A stretch of 29,685 nt of DNA. It comes from a virus. Positions 7,469 to 15,066 of this stretch are shown here, in pieces; within the stretch, counting starts at the first letter, position 1, and every line of letters starts with the position of its first letter. The stretch lies in the IMG/VR virus record IMGVR_UViG_3300028364_000109, positions 1-29,685 of that record; one strand, given 5' to 3'. The notes beneath the pieces were generated by a model. The model was not told the DNA's origin. It did not search any database and worked only from the letters and a program-made list of their open reading frames with translations. The position numbers were made by a program, and so were the translations under genes.

Positions 7469-8956
7469 TTATTTGACATAAACTACTTCTTCACCAGTTT
7501 CTTCGTAATATTTAACACGTTTTTTTAACTGGTTACCTAGAATTGTTTGTTTTACAACATCAACATCCCATATTTTAGATTGAGTTTTAGGTTTGTGAAA
7601 TTTAGCGTACTTTTTCTTCATCCATCTAGTAGCTCTCCCCATCGTACCTTGCTTTGTAACGATCTCAGAGCTTCCACCTACCCAATTACACACATTGTGT
7701 GTTGGATATATATTAGTTCCAGTAGCTATTGATTTAGTCCCTATTAGAACCCTTACTTCGCCACTATTAAACCTTTCTAGTTCATCCGTTAGATTAACCT
7801 TTTCTAAACCCCATATAGCAGCATCTTTCTTAGATCCAGAGTGTATATATGTGTAGGGTACTTTAAGTAGCTTAGCAATTCTGGCTATTTGAGACAATTC
7901 CTCTACCAAAATCAAAGTAGATTCTTGCATACTTTCCCACATGACATTTGAAATGTTAGCAAAGAATTTAGCTACTTCTTGGTTGCGTAATAAATGCTCT
8001 CTTTTACACTCAAGTGGATCTGACTTTCTTAAGGTAGACGGGCTAAAGGTAGTTTTTACATAAAACTTCAAAGGACATAGAAAGCCTTTGTCAATTGCAT
8101 CAGATATTGACATTTGAAGTACGTTCTTTCCAACAATGGATTGTAATACTTTAACAGTACCATCACCCCTAGTTTGTGTAGCACTCATAAAGAATCTTCT
8201 TGGAGCATCTTTTAGAACACCGTGACAAACCTTGTCAAGCCCATCAGCACCCCAAGTATGAGACTCATCTACTAATAATGCTTTTTTATTAGCAAAAAAA
8301 TCATACTGAGGAGTTCCCTCTTTTAACATAGTTACAGATCTACCAATGGCTATAGTAATTGGTTTTTTAATATCTTTTTTACCATCACCGTAACCACCCA
8401 CATTCTTTTTTCCCAATCTAATTTGAAATTCATGCATCAGTTCTTTAAAAATAGAGGCAGAAGGTACTACGATAACTACGTCTTCACCGATTTGTTGAGC
8501 CAACATCATTAATATAAAACTTTTTCCACAACCTGTAGGTAGCTCAACGTTCCCATGTCCTATTTTAAGCAATTCTACTACAGACGTGCCTTGGTATTCG
8601 TAAGGGTCAAACTCAGGCTCTACAGCCCATTTGATAGGTTTTAGAGCTGGATAGGAGATTTTGTTGGTTAAAGTGTACTCTACACCTCTAATGTAAGGTA
8701 TAGAACCTGCTTTCATAGTAAAGTTAGCTCCAGTATCTGTCAAAACATTACACCTAACTTGAGATAGTAACTCTATTTCCCTATCTTCCCAAGTGTCGTA
8801 ATTTTTTTGTTTCCACCATCTATTGTTCCGATGTCTACGCAACTCTTCTTTGATTTTACCATCTTCATAAGCAAACTGTTGCCTAAGAGTATCGATTTGT
8901 TCTTGACTTGCATTTGTCACCTTAGCAAGCGTTGGTGATTCTATTGTAATTTCCAC
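7469..8956 (-). CDS. UvsW-like SF2 DNA helicase
   Basis: This 495-residue protein is an SF2 helicase: Walker A TGCGKS at 141-146, DESH box at 230-233, SAT at 258-260 and QGTMGRATR motif VI at 436-444. Its first 60 residues (MEITIESPTLAKV, ending TWEDREIELL) recall the N-terminal domain of T4 UvsW, and this similarity supports the GTG start at 8954-8956. UvsW remodels recombination intermediates and R-loops and helps switch T4 replication to the recombination mode. It neighbours the sigma gene. There is no ribosome site; the -10 box is 6 nt before the GTG. Confidence 0.85.
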   Translation of the reverse strand: MEITIESPTLAKVTNASQEQIDTLRQQFAYEDGKIKEELRRHRNNRWWKQKNYDTWEDREIELLSQVRCNVLTDTGANFTMKAGSIPYIRGVEYTLTNKISYPALKPIKWAVEPEFDPYEYQGTSVVELLKIGHGNVELPTGCGKSFILMMLAQQIGEDVVIVVPSASIFKELMHEFQIRLGKKNVGGYGDGKKDIKKPITIAIGRSVTMLKEGTPQYDFFANKKALLVDESHTWGADGLDKVCHGVLKDAPRRFFMSATQTRGDGTVKVLQSIVGKNVLQMSISDAIDKGFLCPLKFYVKTTFSPSTLRKSDPLECKREHLLRNQEVAKFFANISNVMWESMQESTLILVEELSQIARIAKLLKVPYTYIHSGSKKDAAIWGLEKVNLTDELERFNSGEVRVLIGTKSIATGTNIYPTHNVCNWVGGSSEIVTKQGTMGRATRWMKKKYAKFHKPKTQSKIWDVDVVKQTILGNQLKKRVKYYEETGEEVVYVK

Positions 8957-8962
8957 AAACTA

Positions 8963-8973
8963 TATATACCACA
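8963..8973 (-). promoter_or_regulatory. Class I extended -10 promoter for UvsW-like helicase
   Basis: Minus strand reads TTTGTGG-TATATA, then 6 nt, then the GTG start codon. Transcription should start at the G of GTG. It abuts a divergent class II promoter at 8979-8995. Confidence 0.7.
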
Positions 8974-8978
8974 AATAG

Positions 8979-8995
8979 CAATCTATAAAGTATGG
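8979..8995 (+). promoter_or_regulatory. Class II (putative late) promoter for endolysin
   Basis: Reads CAATCTATAAAGTATGG. A 20-nt block AAATAGCAATCTATAAAGTA at 8973-8992 is identical to one at 24713-24732 upstream of the prohead protease. It resembles the T4-type late box TATAAATA in form. The annotated ATG (8992) overlaps it. Confidence 0.6.
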
Positions 8996-9630
8996 AAGCA
9001 CTAATTAAATTTATAATGTCTTTTTTAAAAACAGAAAAAAAGCCCGAAAAAGAACAAAAAATAGCAAAAAAAGACAAAAAACAAGAAAAAATAGCAAAAA
9101 AAGACAAAAAACAAGAAAAAATAGCAAAAAAAGACAAAAAACAAGAAAAAAAGCCCGAAAAAGAGGAAATTGACTGGAACAACCCAGAAGCTAAAATAAG
9201 TAAACACTTTAAAGTCAGAGAAGTTATTTACCTTCCAAGTTGGAAAATGTTTCACATTCCATCTGAGCAAGAAAAAAAAGATATAGTTGAGTTTGCAAAA
9301 AAAATGGATGATATTAGAGACACAATAGGGTTACCAGTAAATGTTCACGTTTGGATAAGACCTAAAAGTGTTAATAACCCTGACCACAAGAGACATGGGC
9401 AAGATTACAATGTCTTTATAGGATCTAAATCAAAAACTTCTGGTCACATTACTGGTATAGCGGTTGATTTTCACTTTAAAGGGTACTCTAGCCCTGCACT
9501 TTGTCACGAAATGAGACAATTGATAATTCCCCATCTAGAAAGGTTAAACCTTAGGATGGAAGATATTAAGGGTAACTGGATACATATTGACAGTAAACCA
9601 GTAGGTCACAAAAGGTTCTTTAAACCTTAA
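8992..9630 (+). CDS. Endolysin, M15-type zinc peptidase with Lys-rich linker
   Basis: The C-terminal 140 residues of this 212-residue protein match the M15/DD-peptidase plan: SGHITGIAVDF gives zinc ligands H152 and D159, and NWIHID gives H198. It should cut peptidoglycan peptides at the end of infection. Residues 1-13 (MEALIKFIMSFLK) form a short hydrophobic or amphipathic stretch; residues 14-58 are almost all Lys, Glu, Gln, Asp and Ala, made by a 10-residue unit repeated three times. It is the only plus-strand gene among minus-strand genes from 0 to 24 kb, and its stop overlaps the convergent helicase stop by a few bases. The first ATG lies inside the promoter box, so ATG at 9016 may be the real start. 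Confidence 0.85.
   Translation: MEALIKFIMSFLKTEKKPEKEQKIAKKDKKQEKIAKKDKKQEKIAKKDKKQEKKPEKEEIDWNNPEAKISKHFKVREVIYLPSWKMFHIPSEQEKKDIVEFAKKMDDIRDTIGLPVNVHVWIRPKSVNNPDHKRHGQDYNVFIGSKSKTSGHITGIAVDFHFKGYSSPALCHEMRQLIIPHLERLNLRMEDIKGNWIHIDSKPVGHKRFFKP
9061..9150 (+). repeat. Three perfect 30-bp tandem repeats
   Basis: The 30-bp unit beginning ATAGCAAAAAAAGACAAAAA occurs three times without a mismatch (9061-9090, 9091-9120, 9121-9150) and encodes the decapeptide IAKKDKKQEK. A near-identical flank (AAGCCCGAAAAAGA) occurs on both sides. Perfect identity suggests recent slippage expansion. Confidence 0.95.
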
Positions 9631-10709
9631 GCCGCCTTCATACTGTTCTTAAGTGGTGTACCGTCATATTTTGTAAAAACTTTTCTGTCCATTAGGCTAA
9701 CTACTTGATTGAGGATTTGTCCTTCTCTGTTCCAATTCTCACTAGTAGAAACTGAAAGGTAAGCTTTCTTGATATTGTTAGGGTGAACTCTCAAACCTCT
9801 TGCAAAAAACTGATTTCTGTTGTCAAGGTCTTTAGAGCACTTGAAGTCAACTAAAGAAGTAATTGTATTGTCAGAAAATCCTAAGATCCCTTTGTTAACA
9901 ACGATAAGGATAGAGTTAGTTGATTTTTTAAAATTATCAATCTGATCGTTGTCTTTGTCATTTTTAGAAGTAGAAACAAACACTTCTTTTCTAAAAGTTT
10001 CTTTAAGTATCTTAGCAACATCATTAGCTTCTTTGATATTACTACAAGCCCACATAACTTTAGTCATATTGTATCTACGTTGCTTAGCTTGCTTATAAAC
10101 AGCCTTAACCTTCTCTAAAAGATTATTTCCATCATATCTAACAACGTCTAAATCGATTGCTGAAAAAACACCATCTAAAAGGTCATTTGCAGCAATAAAG
10201 TGAATACCAAACTTCTTGATATCTTTGTTAGACTTATCTACAGCATTGTTGTACTTGATAAAGTAAGAAGGTGATCCTGTCATAAGGATTTGATGCTTAG
10301 GGTTAAACTTTGCAACAATCTTATCGACCATTGGCTCGTAGTAGTATTGATGAGCTTCATCAACCATTAATAAATCCATTTCAGTAATATCAGCAGAACT
10401 AGAAGGAATTCCAATCTCTACTTGACTTCCAGATCCAAAAGCACCAAAAGTAAAGTTAACATCTACATTAGGTGTTTCAAAATTGTCAATCATTTGATCT
10501 TTAAGAATATTTTGGTTGTGAGTTAAAATAATAACTTTAAAGTTTGGCTTAATCTTAAAAAGATTGTTAAGAATATGGATAGCCATAGTAGATTTACCAG
10601 AACCTGGTGCAGCTGCCAAGATAGAGGCAACAAGGCTAGTATCTAAAGCCATCTCTAATACTTTGTTAGCAGCTTCGATTTGGTAAAAATATTTATTAGT
10701 TGTTTTCAT
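9627..10709 (-). CDS. Second SF2 helicase
   Basis: This 360-residue protein has Walker A APGSGKST at 34-41, a DEAH box at 117-120, TGSPS at 144-148 in the place of the SAT motif, and a motif VI-like QFFARGLRV at 300-308. It is a compact two-domain SF2 ATPase without extra domains, so it is distinct from the UvsW-like protein. A role in replication, recombination or transcription is likely but not decided. It has its own promoter directly after a terminator, and the -10 box is 6 nt before the ATG with no ribosome site. It is convergent with the endolysin gene with overlapping stops and no terminator between them. Confidence 0.8.
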   Translation of the reverse strand: MKTTNKYFYQIEAANKVLEMALDTSLVASILAAAPGSGKSTMAIHILNNLFKIKPNFKVIILTHNQNILKDQMIDNFETPNVDVNFTFGAFGSGSQVEIGIPSSSADITEMDLLMVDEAHQYYYEPMVDKIVAKFNPKHQILMTGSPSYFIKYNNAVDKSNKDIKKFGIHFIAANDLLDGVFSAIDLDVVRYDGNNLLEKVKAVYKQAKQRRYNMTKVMWACSNIKEANDVAKILKETFRKEVFVSTSKNDKDNDQIDNFKKSTNSILIVVNKGILGFSDNTITSLVDFKCSKDLDNRNQFFARGLRVHPNNIKKAYLSVSTSENWNREGQILNQVVSLMDRKVFTKYDGTPLKNSMKAA

Positions 10710-10715
10710 ACTTTA

Positions 10716-10737
10716 ATTATAACAGATTATAATCACA
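10716..10737 (-). promoter_or_regulatory. Tandem class I promoters for second helicase
   Basis: Two -10 boxes on the minus strand: a distal TGTGAT-TATAAT (10726-10737) and a proximal TGT-TATAAT (10716-10724). The proximal one is 6 nt before the ATG, predicting a leaderless mRNA; the distal one would give a leader of about 10 nt. Confidence 0.6.
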
Positions 10738-10749
10738 ATGCAAGCTTTT

Positions 10750-10797
10750 TTTTAAAAAAATAAGCCCCCAGACAAGGGAGAGTAGTCTGAGGGCTTG
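10750..10797 (-). terminator. Rho-independent terminator
   Basis: Minus strand: AAGCCCTCAGAC pairs with GTCTGGGGGCTT (one mismatch) around an 11-nt loop, followed by TTATTTTTTT. It ends the portal operon transcript and any transcript from the promoter at 10829-10839. Confidence 0.88.
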
Positions 10798-10822
10798 AGA
10801 AACATTCTTCAACAAAGGAGAA
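10752..10822 (-). ncRNA. Candidate small RNA or attenuated leader of about 70 nt
   Basis: Between the stop of the gp7-like gene and the terminator there is an extended -10 promoter (10829-10839). A transcript from it would begin near 10822 and stop at the terminator, giving roughly 70 nt with the terminator stem as its 3' half. No good coding frame: a 17-codon ORF exists but has no ribosome site. It could be a phage small RNA, or an attenuator leader read through into the helicase gene. Confidence 0.35.
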
Positions 10823-10828
10823 TAACTA

Positions 10829-10839
10829 ACTATACCACG
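10829..10839 (-). promoter_or_regulatory. Extended -10 promoter before terminator
   Basis: Minus strand reads CGTGG-TATAGT, a variant of the class I box, placed between the last gene of the portal operon and its terminator. No gene lies between it and the terminator. Confidence 0.45.
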
Positions 10840-10861
10840 TTTTTAATATAATGCAACATTT

Positions 10862-11641
10862 TTATGCCACTTTACCGTATTTTTTTCTTTGATACTCTAA
10901 TTCGTTCCAATCAAGTCCTTTCCAAGTAACCTTACCAGCTTCATCAAAACCAAAACCTTCAGCTAAATATGTAATTTTACATCTGCAATTTGGATGTAAC
11001 CCTGCGAATTTAGGGTTTTTTTCACCTTTTTTATGGTAAGTACTTCCTATTTCTGATAGTTTCCATAATCTTGGCGTCTTTCTGTCTGGTAATAGGTGTA
11101 ACTTAAACTCTTCCGAACCTGTAACATCATCCACAGTGACAATAAAAAACACAGTAGGGTCTTTTTCACCGTTGGACTCTCCAACTTTAGAAATCTGTAA
11201 AGCAGTACCTATATTGGCTGTTTTATTTGACTCACTGTTGGCTATCAATTTAAAGTGCTTACCAGCCTTAGACATCTCATCTCTAAAGATTCCCTTAGCC
11301 TTATCTGTACTTACTTTTCCACCCTTAAGGTTTTGCTCTAATACATAGGCATTTATATCGTGAATAATTCTAGACTGAGTTCTCTCTTTAAGAGCGTCTA
11401 CATAACCACTAGCAATCCTTAAAAGAACCTTTAAAGTGTCCTCTTCGTCTGTATTGGGTTTTTTAGTACCTAAAGCTTTTAAAAATAAGGAAGTTAAACT
11501 GTTCTTAGCTGTGCTAAATACTATTTTTTTGGTTTTAGATATTTTTGGAACTAAACCTAAAAAACTCAAGGAAATTTTGTCAAAGCGTTCTGAGACCATC
11601 TTTTCGATAGCCTCAGTAGCCTTTATTCCTAGACCTTTCAT
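10862..11641 (-). CDS. SPP1 gp7 / Mu gpF-like head morphogenesis protein
   Basis: This 259-residue protein ends with the family hallmark GLHPNCRCKI (214-223), preceded by segments typical of the F-like head protein (RIIHDINAYV; DEMSKAGKHFKLIANSESN). Members are minor head proteins found next to the portal and thought to act in DNA packaging or ejection. It lies two genes downstream of the portal, as usual for the family. Its ATG overlaps the stop of the Q-rich gene as ATGA, so translation is coupled. Last gene of the operon. Confidence 0.8.
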   Translation of the reverse strand: MKGLGIKATEAIEKMVSERFDKISLSFLGLVPKISKTKKIVFSTAKNSLTSLFLKALGTKKPNTDEEDTLKVLLRIASGYVDALKERTQSRIIHDINAYVLEQNLKGGKVSTDKAKGIFRDEMSKAGKHFKLIANSESNKTANIGTALQISKVGESNGEKDPTVFFIVTVDDVTGSEEFKLHLLPDRKTPRLWKLSEIGSTYHKKGEKNPKFAGLHPNCRCKITYLAEGFGFDEAGKVTWKGLDWNELEYQRKKYGKVA

Positions 11642-12207
11642 TCTTCTAACTTTATTCCTTCTTTGAGGATTATTTCTTCTAAGTTATCAGTAACAGATTT
11701 TGTATTCGCTTCTGTTTCCCACTTTTTCAATATTCCGTTTACTAAGTTTTTTTGTTCAGAAACAGTTACCTCTTTATGGTTACTTTTAAGTGCGTTTTTA
11801 TGACTCTTTCTTAAGTCTGCAATTTCTCTAACAATTTTTCTAATATCTGTAACTTTAGGCTTTTCACCTTTAGATACTAGACTTTCCAACTCACCAATTT
11901 GCTGATCAAGTTCAGTTCCAGCTTCTTCACCCATTTCTTCTGGAGACATCTCTTGTCCTTGCATAGCAGGGTCAATGGGCTGACCAGTTTCTGGATCTAT
12001 TTGAGGTTCAATAGGTTGACCTGTTTCTGGATCTATACCTTGCTGCATCATTTGTTCTTCTTGCTGTTGCTGTTGAGCCTCAGCTTGGGCTTGCATCTGG
12101 GCTTCTTTCATTCCCTCTTCATATCCCATTTTATAGTAGCTTTCACAACTATCTTTAAATTTAGACCTCATATCTAGGTATTTAGTCTTATAATCTACAC
12201 CTGCCAT
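11638..12207 (-). CDS. Q-rich coiled-coil protein between portal and gp7-like genes
   Basis: This 189-residue protein is very rich in Gln, Glu, Met and Pro. Residues 31-56 are a Gln-rich helix; residues 58-68 and 70-80 are a direct repeat of IDPETGQPI(E/D)P; after about residue 90 it is acidic and helical. It has no enzymatic motif. The place between portal and gp7-like genes suggests a head protein or internal chaperone, but this is inference only. Ribosome site AGAGG lies 6 nt before the ATG. Overlaps the next gene as ATGA. Confidence 0.75.
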   Translation of the reverse strand: MAGVDYKTKYLDMRSKFKDSCESYYKMGYEEGMKEAQMQAQAEAQQQQQEEQMMQQGIDPETGQPIEPQIDPETGQPIDPAMQGQEMSPEEMGEEAGTELDQQIGELESLVSKGEKPKVTDIRKIVREIADLRKSHKNALKSNHKEVTVSEQKNLVNGILKKWETEANTKSVTDNLEEIILKEGIKLEE

Positions 12208-12222
12208 AATTTCCTCTTTTTG

Positions 12223-14028
12223 TTACTTATCAACATCTGATTCATCTAAATAATCTTGTATATATAAATCCATCATTTTTCTTTTTGCTTCACCTTGTAA
12301 CCCAACTAAATAAGCCTGTGCAGCTGTAGGGTTTAATTCCGTTAACATCTCTAACCATTGAAAAAAGAACTGATCTCTTCTGTAGTTTAAAATCGGATCA
12401 AAAACAGCTGTTGGAGAATCCATATAGAAACTTTCAAATTTACCAACGGTCATGTGGTTATCTGATATTTGCCTTATAAATTCATTAAAAGGAACGTTAC
12501 CGCCCATTGAAGGTCCGATAAGCTCTTTTTCTGTATTTTCCATTACCCCGTCATACGTCATATGAATTGGCATATCTGTTTGAAGTCTTTGAGATTCTTT
12601 TTCTCTTGTTTCAGCATCAAATCCAGCAAGAACAATATCACACAGTTGAGATAGCTCTGGATCAATTAGAGGAAATACTTTGTTGTTTAAAAAGTTTTCC
12701 CAATGATTAATAAGAGGTCTGATACCTGTATCTCTAGCTGCAGTTAATTTCCACTCATTATTTGCTTCAGAAAGACCTTGCTGATTAGTACCTCTTGATA
12801 GATGGGCAAAGCCTGGTAATTCATCTGGAGACATATTAAATGCAGATAGGATATTTCTAGTTGTTTGATCAAATAAGTACTCGAACTCACCATCTTTCTT
12901 TTGTGCTGTAGTTGATACCCACTCTACATTATCCGTAGACGAAACACCAAAAATAGGTACTCTAAATGAATTTTCAACACTATTGATAGAAGCATTAAAC
13001 TGCTGCTTAACATCCTCAATTGTTGCTTGATCGATTTCATCTGACTGAATTACTAACATCCCCTTAGCTGCCTTACCGTTTTGGAAGTACAGTTTATTGT
13101 AGTGCTCAATAGAAGAGTGTGTAGTAACAGCTGTGATAACTGTATCTAGAGGAGTTACTGGGTATCCATTGTGCTCAACATCAGTTGAAGGATATAGATT
13201 ATAAACAATTAATTCTTCTGGTGCAAAAGCTTGTCTTGGAAATCCTTCAACTACCTGAACCCAATCGTACTGGTATTTTTCAAGAATATCTGTGTCTATA
13301 TCAACACCAGTCATTTGTTTAATCAATTGTATAGAGTTTCTACGAACTGCCTCAGCAGCTTCACCGTCTTTAACAGCGTGATATATTGTTCCAGCATCTA
13401 CAGGTCTAAATCTATGAAACTCTTTGTTGTCATCGTCAGAGTAAATAACCTCTGTTGCAAAAGTACCAAACGCTAATCCGTTTCTAGTTTGCATATCCAA
13501 GAACTCAGGAAGAGTCATTTTTTCTTTTTCTTCCAAACCTTCGTTAAAACCACAGTTTACTAAAACCTTTAGAGTTCTATCAATTCTTTCTTGGATCTTA
13601 ACCATCTGTTCTGGCTCAATAACTTTTTGAAACTCTTCTTTGAGTGTAAGATCAATACCAATATCATGTCTGTCTTTTTGGATATGACCAAACATCGACA
13701 TCGAGTTACCACGAGCACGAAGGATACCAGCTACTAGAAGATTGTGTACTCTAATTGACTTAATCGCTCTTTCTGGTAGTAAACCTCTCTTAAGCTTATA
13801 AATACCAGCATAGTGGTCTTTATTTAGAGGGTTTTCAGTAATAGCCAGTCGAGGAACTTTTCTCTTTTTGTCTGCAGAACCAATTGCGTTTTTGATAATA
13901 TCCGTCATGTAATCACCATGACCAGAGTTTTTAGCAATTATTTCGTTAAACTCATCTTGTCTTTCTTGGATTGGAGAGGCTATAAGAGGTTTTTTACCCT
14001 TAGCCTTTTCTTCTTTTTTGTCGCTCAT
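12223..14028 (-). CDS. Portal protein
   Basis: This 601-residue protein has the length and outline of a tailed-phage portal: a basic N-terminus, a central alpha/beta part and the recognisable stretch HYNKLYFQNGKAAKGMLV followed by FRVPIFGVSS and FNMSPDELPGF, typical of HK97/SPP1-type portals where the clip and stem helices follow. The portal forms the twelve-membered ring at one capsid vertex through which DNA enters and leaves. It is followed by the Q-rich and gp7-like genes and preceded by a beta-rich virion gene; all share one promoter region at 15002-15019. Confidence 0.88.
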   Translation of the reverse strand: MSDKKEEKAKGKKPLIASPIQERQDEFNEIIAKNSGHGDYMTDIIKNAIGSADKKRKVPRLAITENPLNKDHYAGIYKLKRGLLPERAIKSIRVHNLLVAGILRARGNSMSMFGHIQKDRHDIGIDLTLKEEFQKVIEPEQMVKIQERIDRTLKVLVNCGFNEGLEEKEKMTLPEFLDMQTRNGLAFGTFATEVIYSDDDNKEFHRFRPVDAGTIYHAVKDGEAAEAVRRNSIQLIKQMTGVDIDTDILEKYQYDWVQVVEGFPRQAFAPEELIVYNLYPSTDVEHNGYPVTPLDTVITAVTTHSSIEHYNKLYFQNGKAAKGMLVIQSDEIDQATIEDVKQQFNASINSVENSFRVPIFGVSSTDNVEWVSTTAQKKDGEFEYLFDQTTRNILSAFNMSPDELPGFAHLSRGTNQQGLSEANNEWKLTAARDTGIRPLINHWENFLNNKVFPLIDPELSQLCDIVLAGFDAETREKESQRLQTDMPIHMTYDGVMENTEKELIGPSMGGNVPFNEFIRQISDNHMTVGKFESFYMDSPTAVFDPILNYRRDQFFFQWLEMLTELNPTAAQAYLVGLQGEAKRKMMDLYIQDYLDESDVDK

Positions 14029-14035
14029 ATATTAC

Positions 14036-14980
14036 CTATTCGCCTGTAACGTAAAAAATTGCAGCTTCTGACGATGATTTATTTTCCACTGAAGCTTGAA
14101 TCATATCTCCAGTTTTTAGCAGAATGCCTCTTTTAAGTTTAGTTCCAGCCCCTAGTGGTTTGATATTACCTACAGACACGCCATCAATGGTAATATCTAA
14201 CTCTTTATCTGACTCTATATATATAAATTGTTTTGAATTGTTAAAAATAGAAAGTTGTGCTGTCACGTTACTCTCTACTGGAAGTGCTGTTCCGCTATAT
14301 ATTTCAATATAGTCTGGATTTACATCTGTAATTTCGTAAGTACCTAAACTTACAGGAGAAAATCCAGCTGTAAGTTTAACTTTATCGTTTTTCTGAACAC
14401 CGTCTTGTGAAAAAATTTGAACTTCTGATAAGAAATTAACTAAAACTATTGGACCTTCTACCTGACCATTTGAATCTTCATATTGAATAGAAGTTGCAGT
14501 TACAGCTATAATAGTGTACAATCCCTGATTAGCTTGATTAAATAAAGTACCTAACCTAACCTTATCCCCAACCTGAACACCTCCTACAAGAAGATCTAAT
14601 GGAGTCCCACCAGTAGATGATAATTCCATCACAGTGCCGTTTCTTGTTAATGTAACTTCTGTTGTGGCGTCAGCCCCAGTAGCTCTAGATTCTCTAAAGA
14701 CTGGTGCAGTTCCACCGTTATGGGATAAAATGTAAGTATTACTGGTACTTGCTTTTAAAGTTATATCGTAGGTAGTTGTATTGTCGTCTGAAATAAGAAC
14801 ATTTCCAGAAAAAAGATCTAAAACCTGTCCCGATTGTAATTTCAATGACTTAGAGCATGGCTCTTGAATGTCTAGTCCACATTGATCGGAAGTCCAATTG
14901 ACATTATTTAAACTTGGACTATTAGTTGCATTTGCATCTTCATATATGTTAATATGATTAAGCAGGTTCATTTTTGACAT
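14036..14980 (-). CDS. Beta-rich virion protein upstream of portal
   Basis: This 314-residue protein is rich in Thr, Ser, Gly and Val with regularly alternating strands and two similar modules around GGVQVGDKVRLGTLFNQANQ (residues ~137-170) and GVQKNDKVKLTAGFSPVSLG (~195-225), both followed by a GxYxI strand (GLYTI; GTYEI). This looks like tandem small beta barrels, as in neck, tail or decoration proteins. No catalytic motif. The ribosome site plus start (GGAGAAAATATGTC) is identical to those of the GroEL and AAA genes. It heads the portal operon. Exact structural role unknown. Confidence 0.75.
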   Translation of the reverse strand: MSKMNLLNHINIYEDANATNSPSLNNVNWTSDQCGLDIQEPCSKSLKLQSGQVLDLFSGNVLISDDNTTTYDITLKASTSNTYILSHNGGTAPVFRESRATGADATTEVTLTRNGTVMELSSTGGTPLDLLVGGVQVGDKVRLGTLFNQANQGLYTIIAVTATSIQYEDSNGQVEGPIVLVNFLSEVQIFSQDGVQKNDKVKLTAGFSPVSLGTYEITDVNPDYIEIYSGTALPVESNVTAQLSIFNNSKQFIYIESDKELDITIDGVSVGNIKPLGAGTKLKRGILLKTGDMIQASVENKSSSEAAIFYVTGE

Positions 14981-15001
14981 ATTTTCTCCGTTGTATACTT
15001 A

Positions 15002-15019
15002 TATATACCATAAAGATTG
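15002..15019 (-). promoter_or_regulatory. Combined class I/class II promoter for portal operon
   Basis: Minus strand reads AGCAATCTTTATGG-TATATA. It fits the class II box (CAATCTTTATGGTATAT, 15003-15019) and at the same time the extended -10 of class I (TATGG-TATATA, 15002-15012). Located 22 nt before the ATG of 14036-14980. Confidence 0.6.
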
Positions 15020-15066
15020 CTGTTTTACGCAACTTTTACTTATGTTAAGTGTTTCTTGCGAAAGAA

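Noticed and set aside
8922-9270. Two minus-strand frames rich in Phe that look like membrane proteins
   Set aside because: They are the reverse reading of the A-rich Lys repeats of the endolysin gene, with no ribosome sites; the plus-strand frame has clear M15 motifs.
10762-10815. 17-codon ORF within the candidate small RNA
   Set aside because: No ribosome site, and it runs through the terminator stem.
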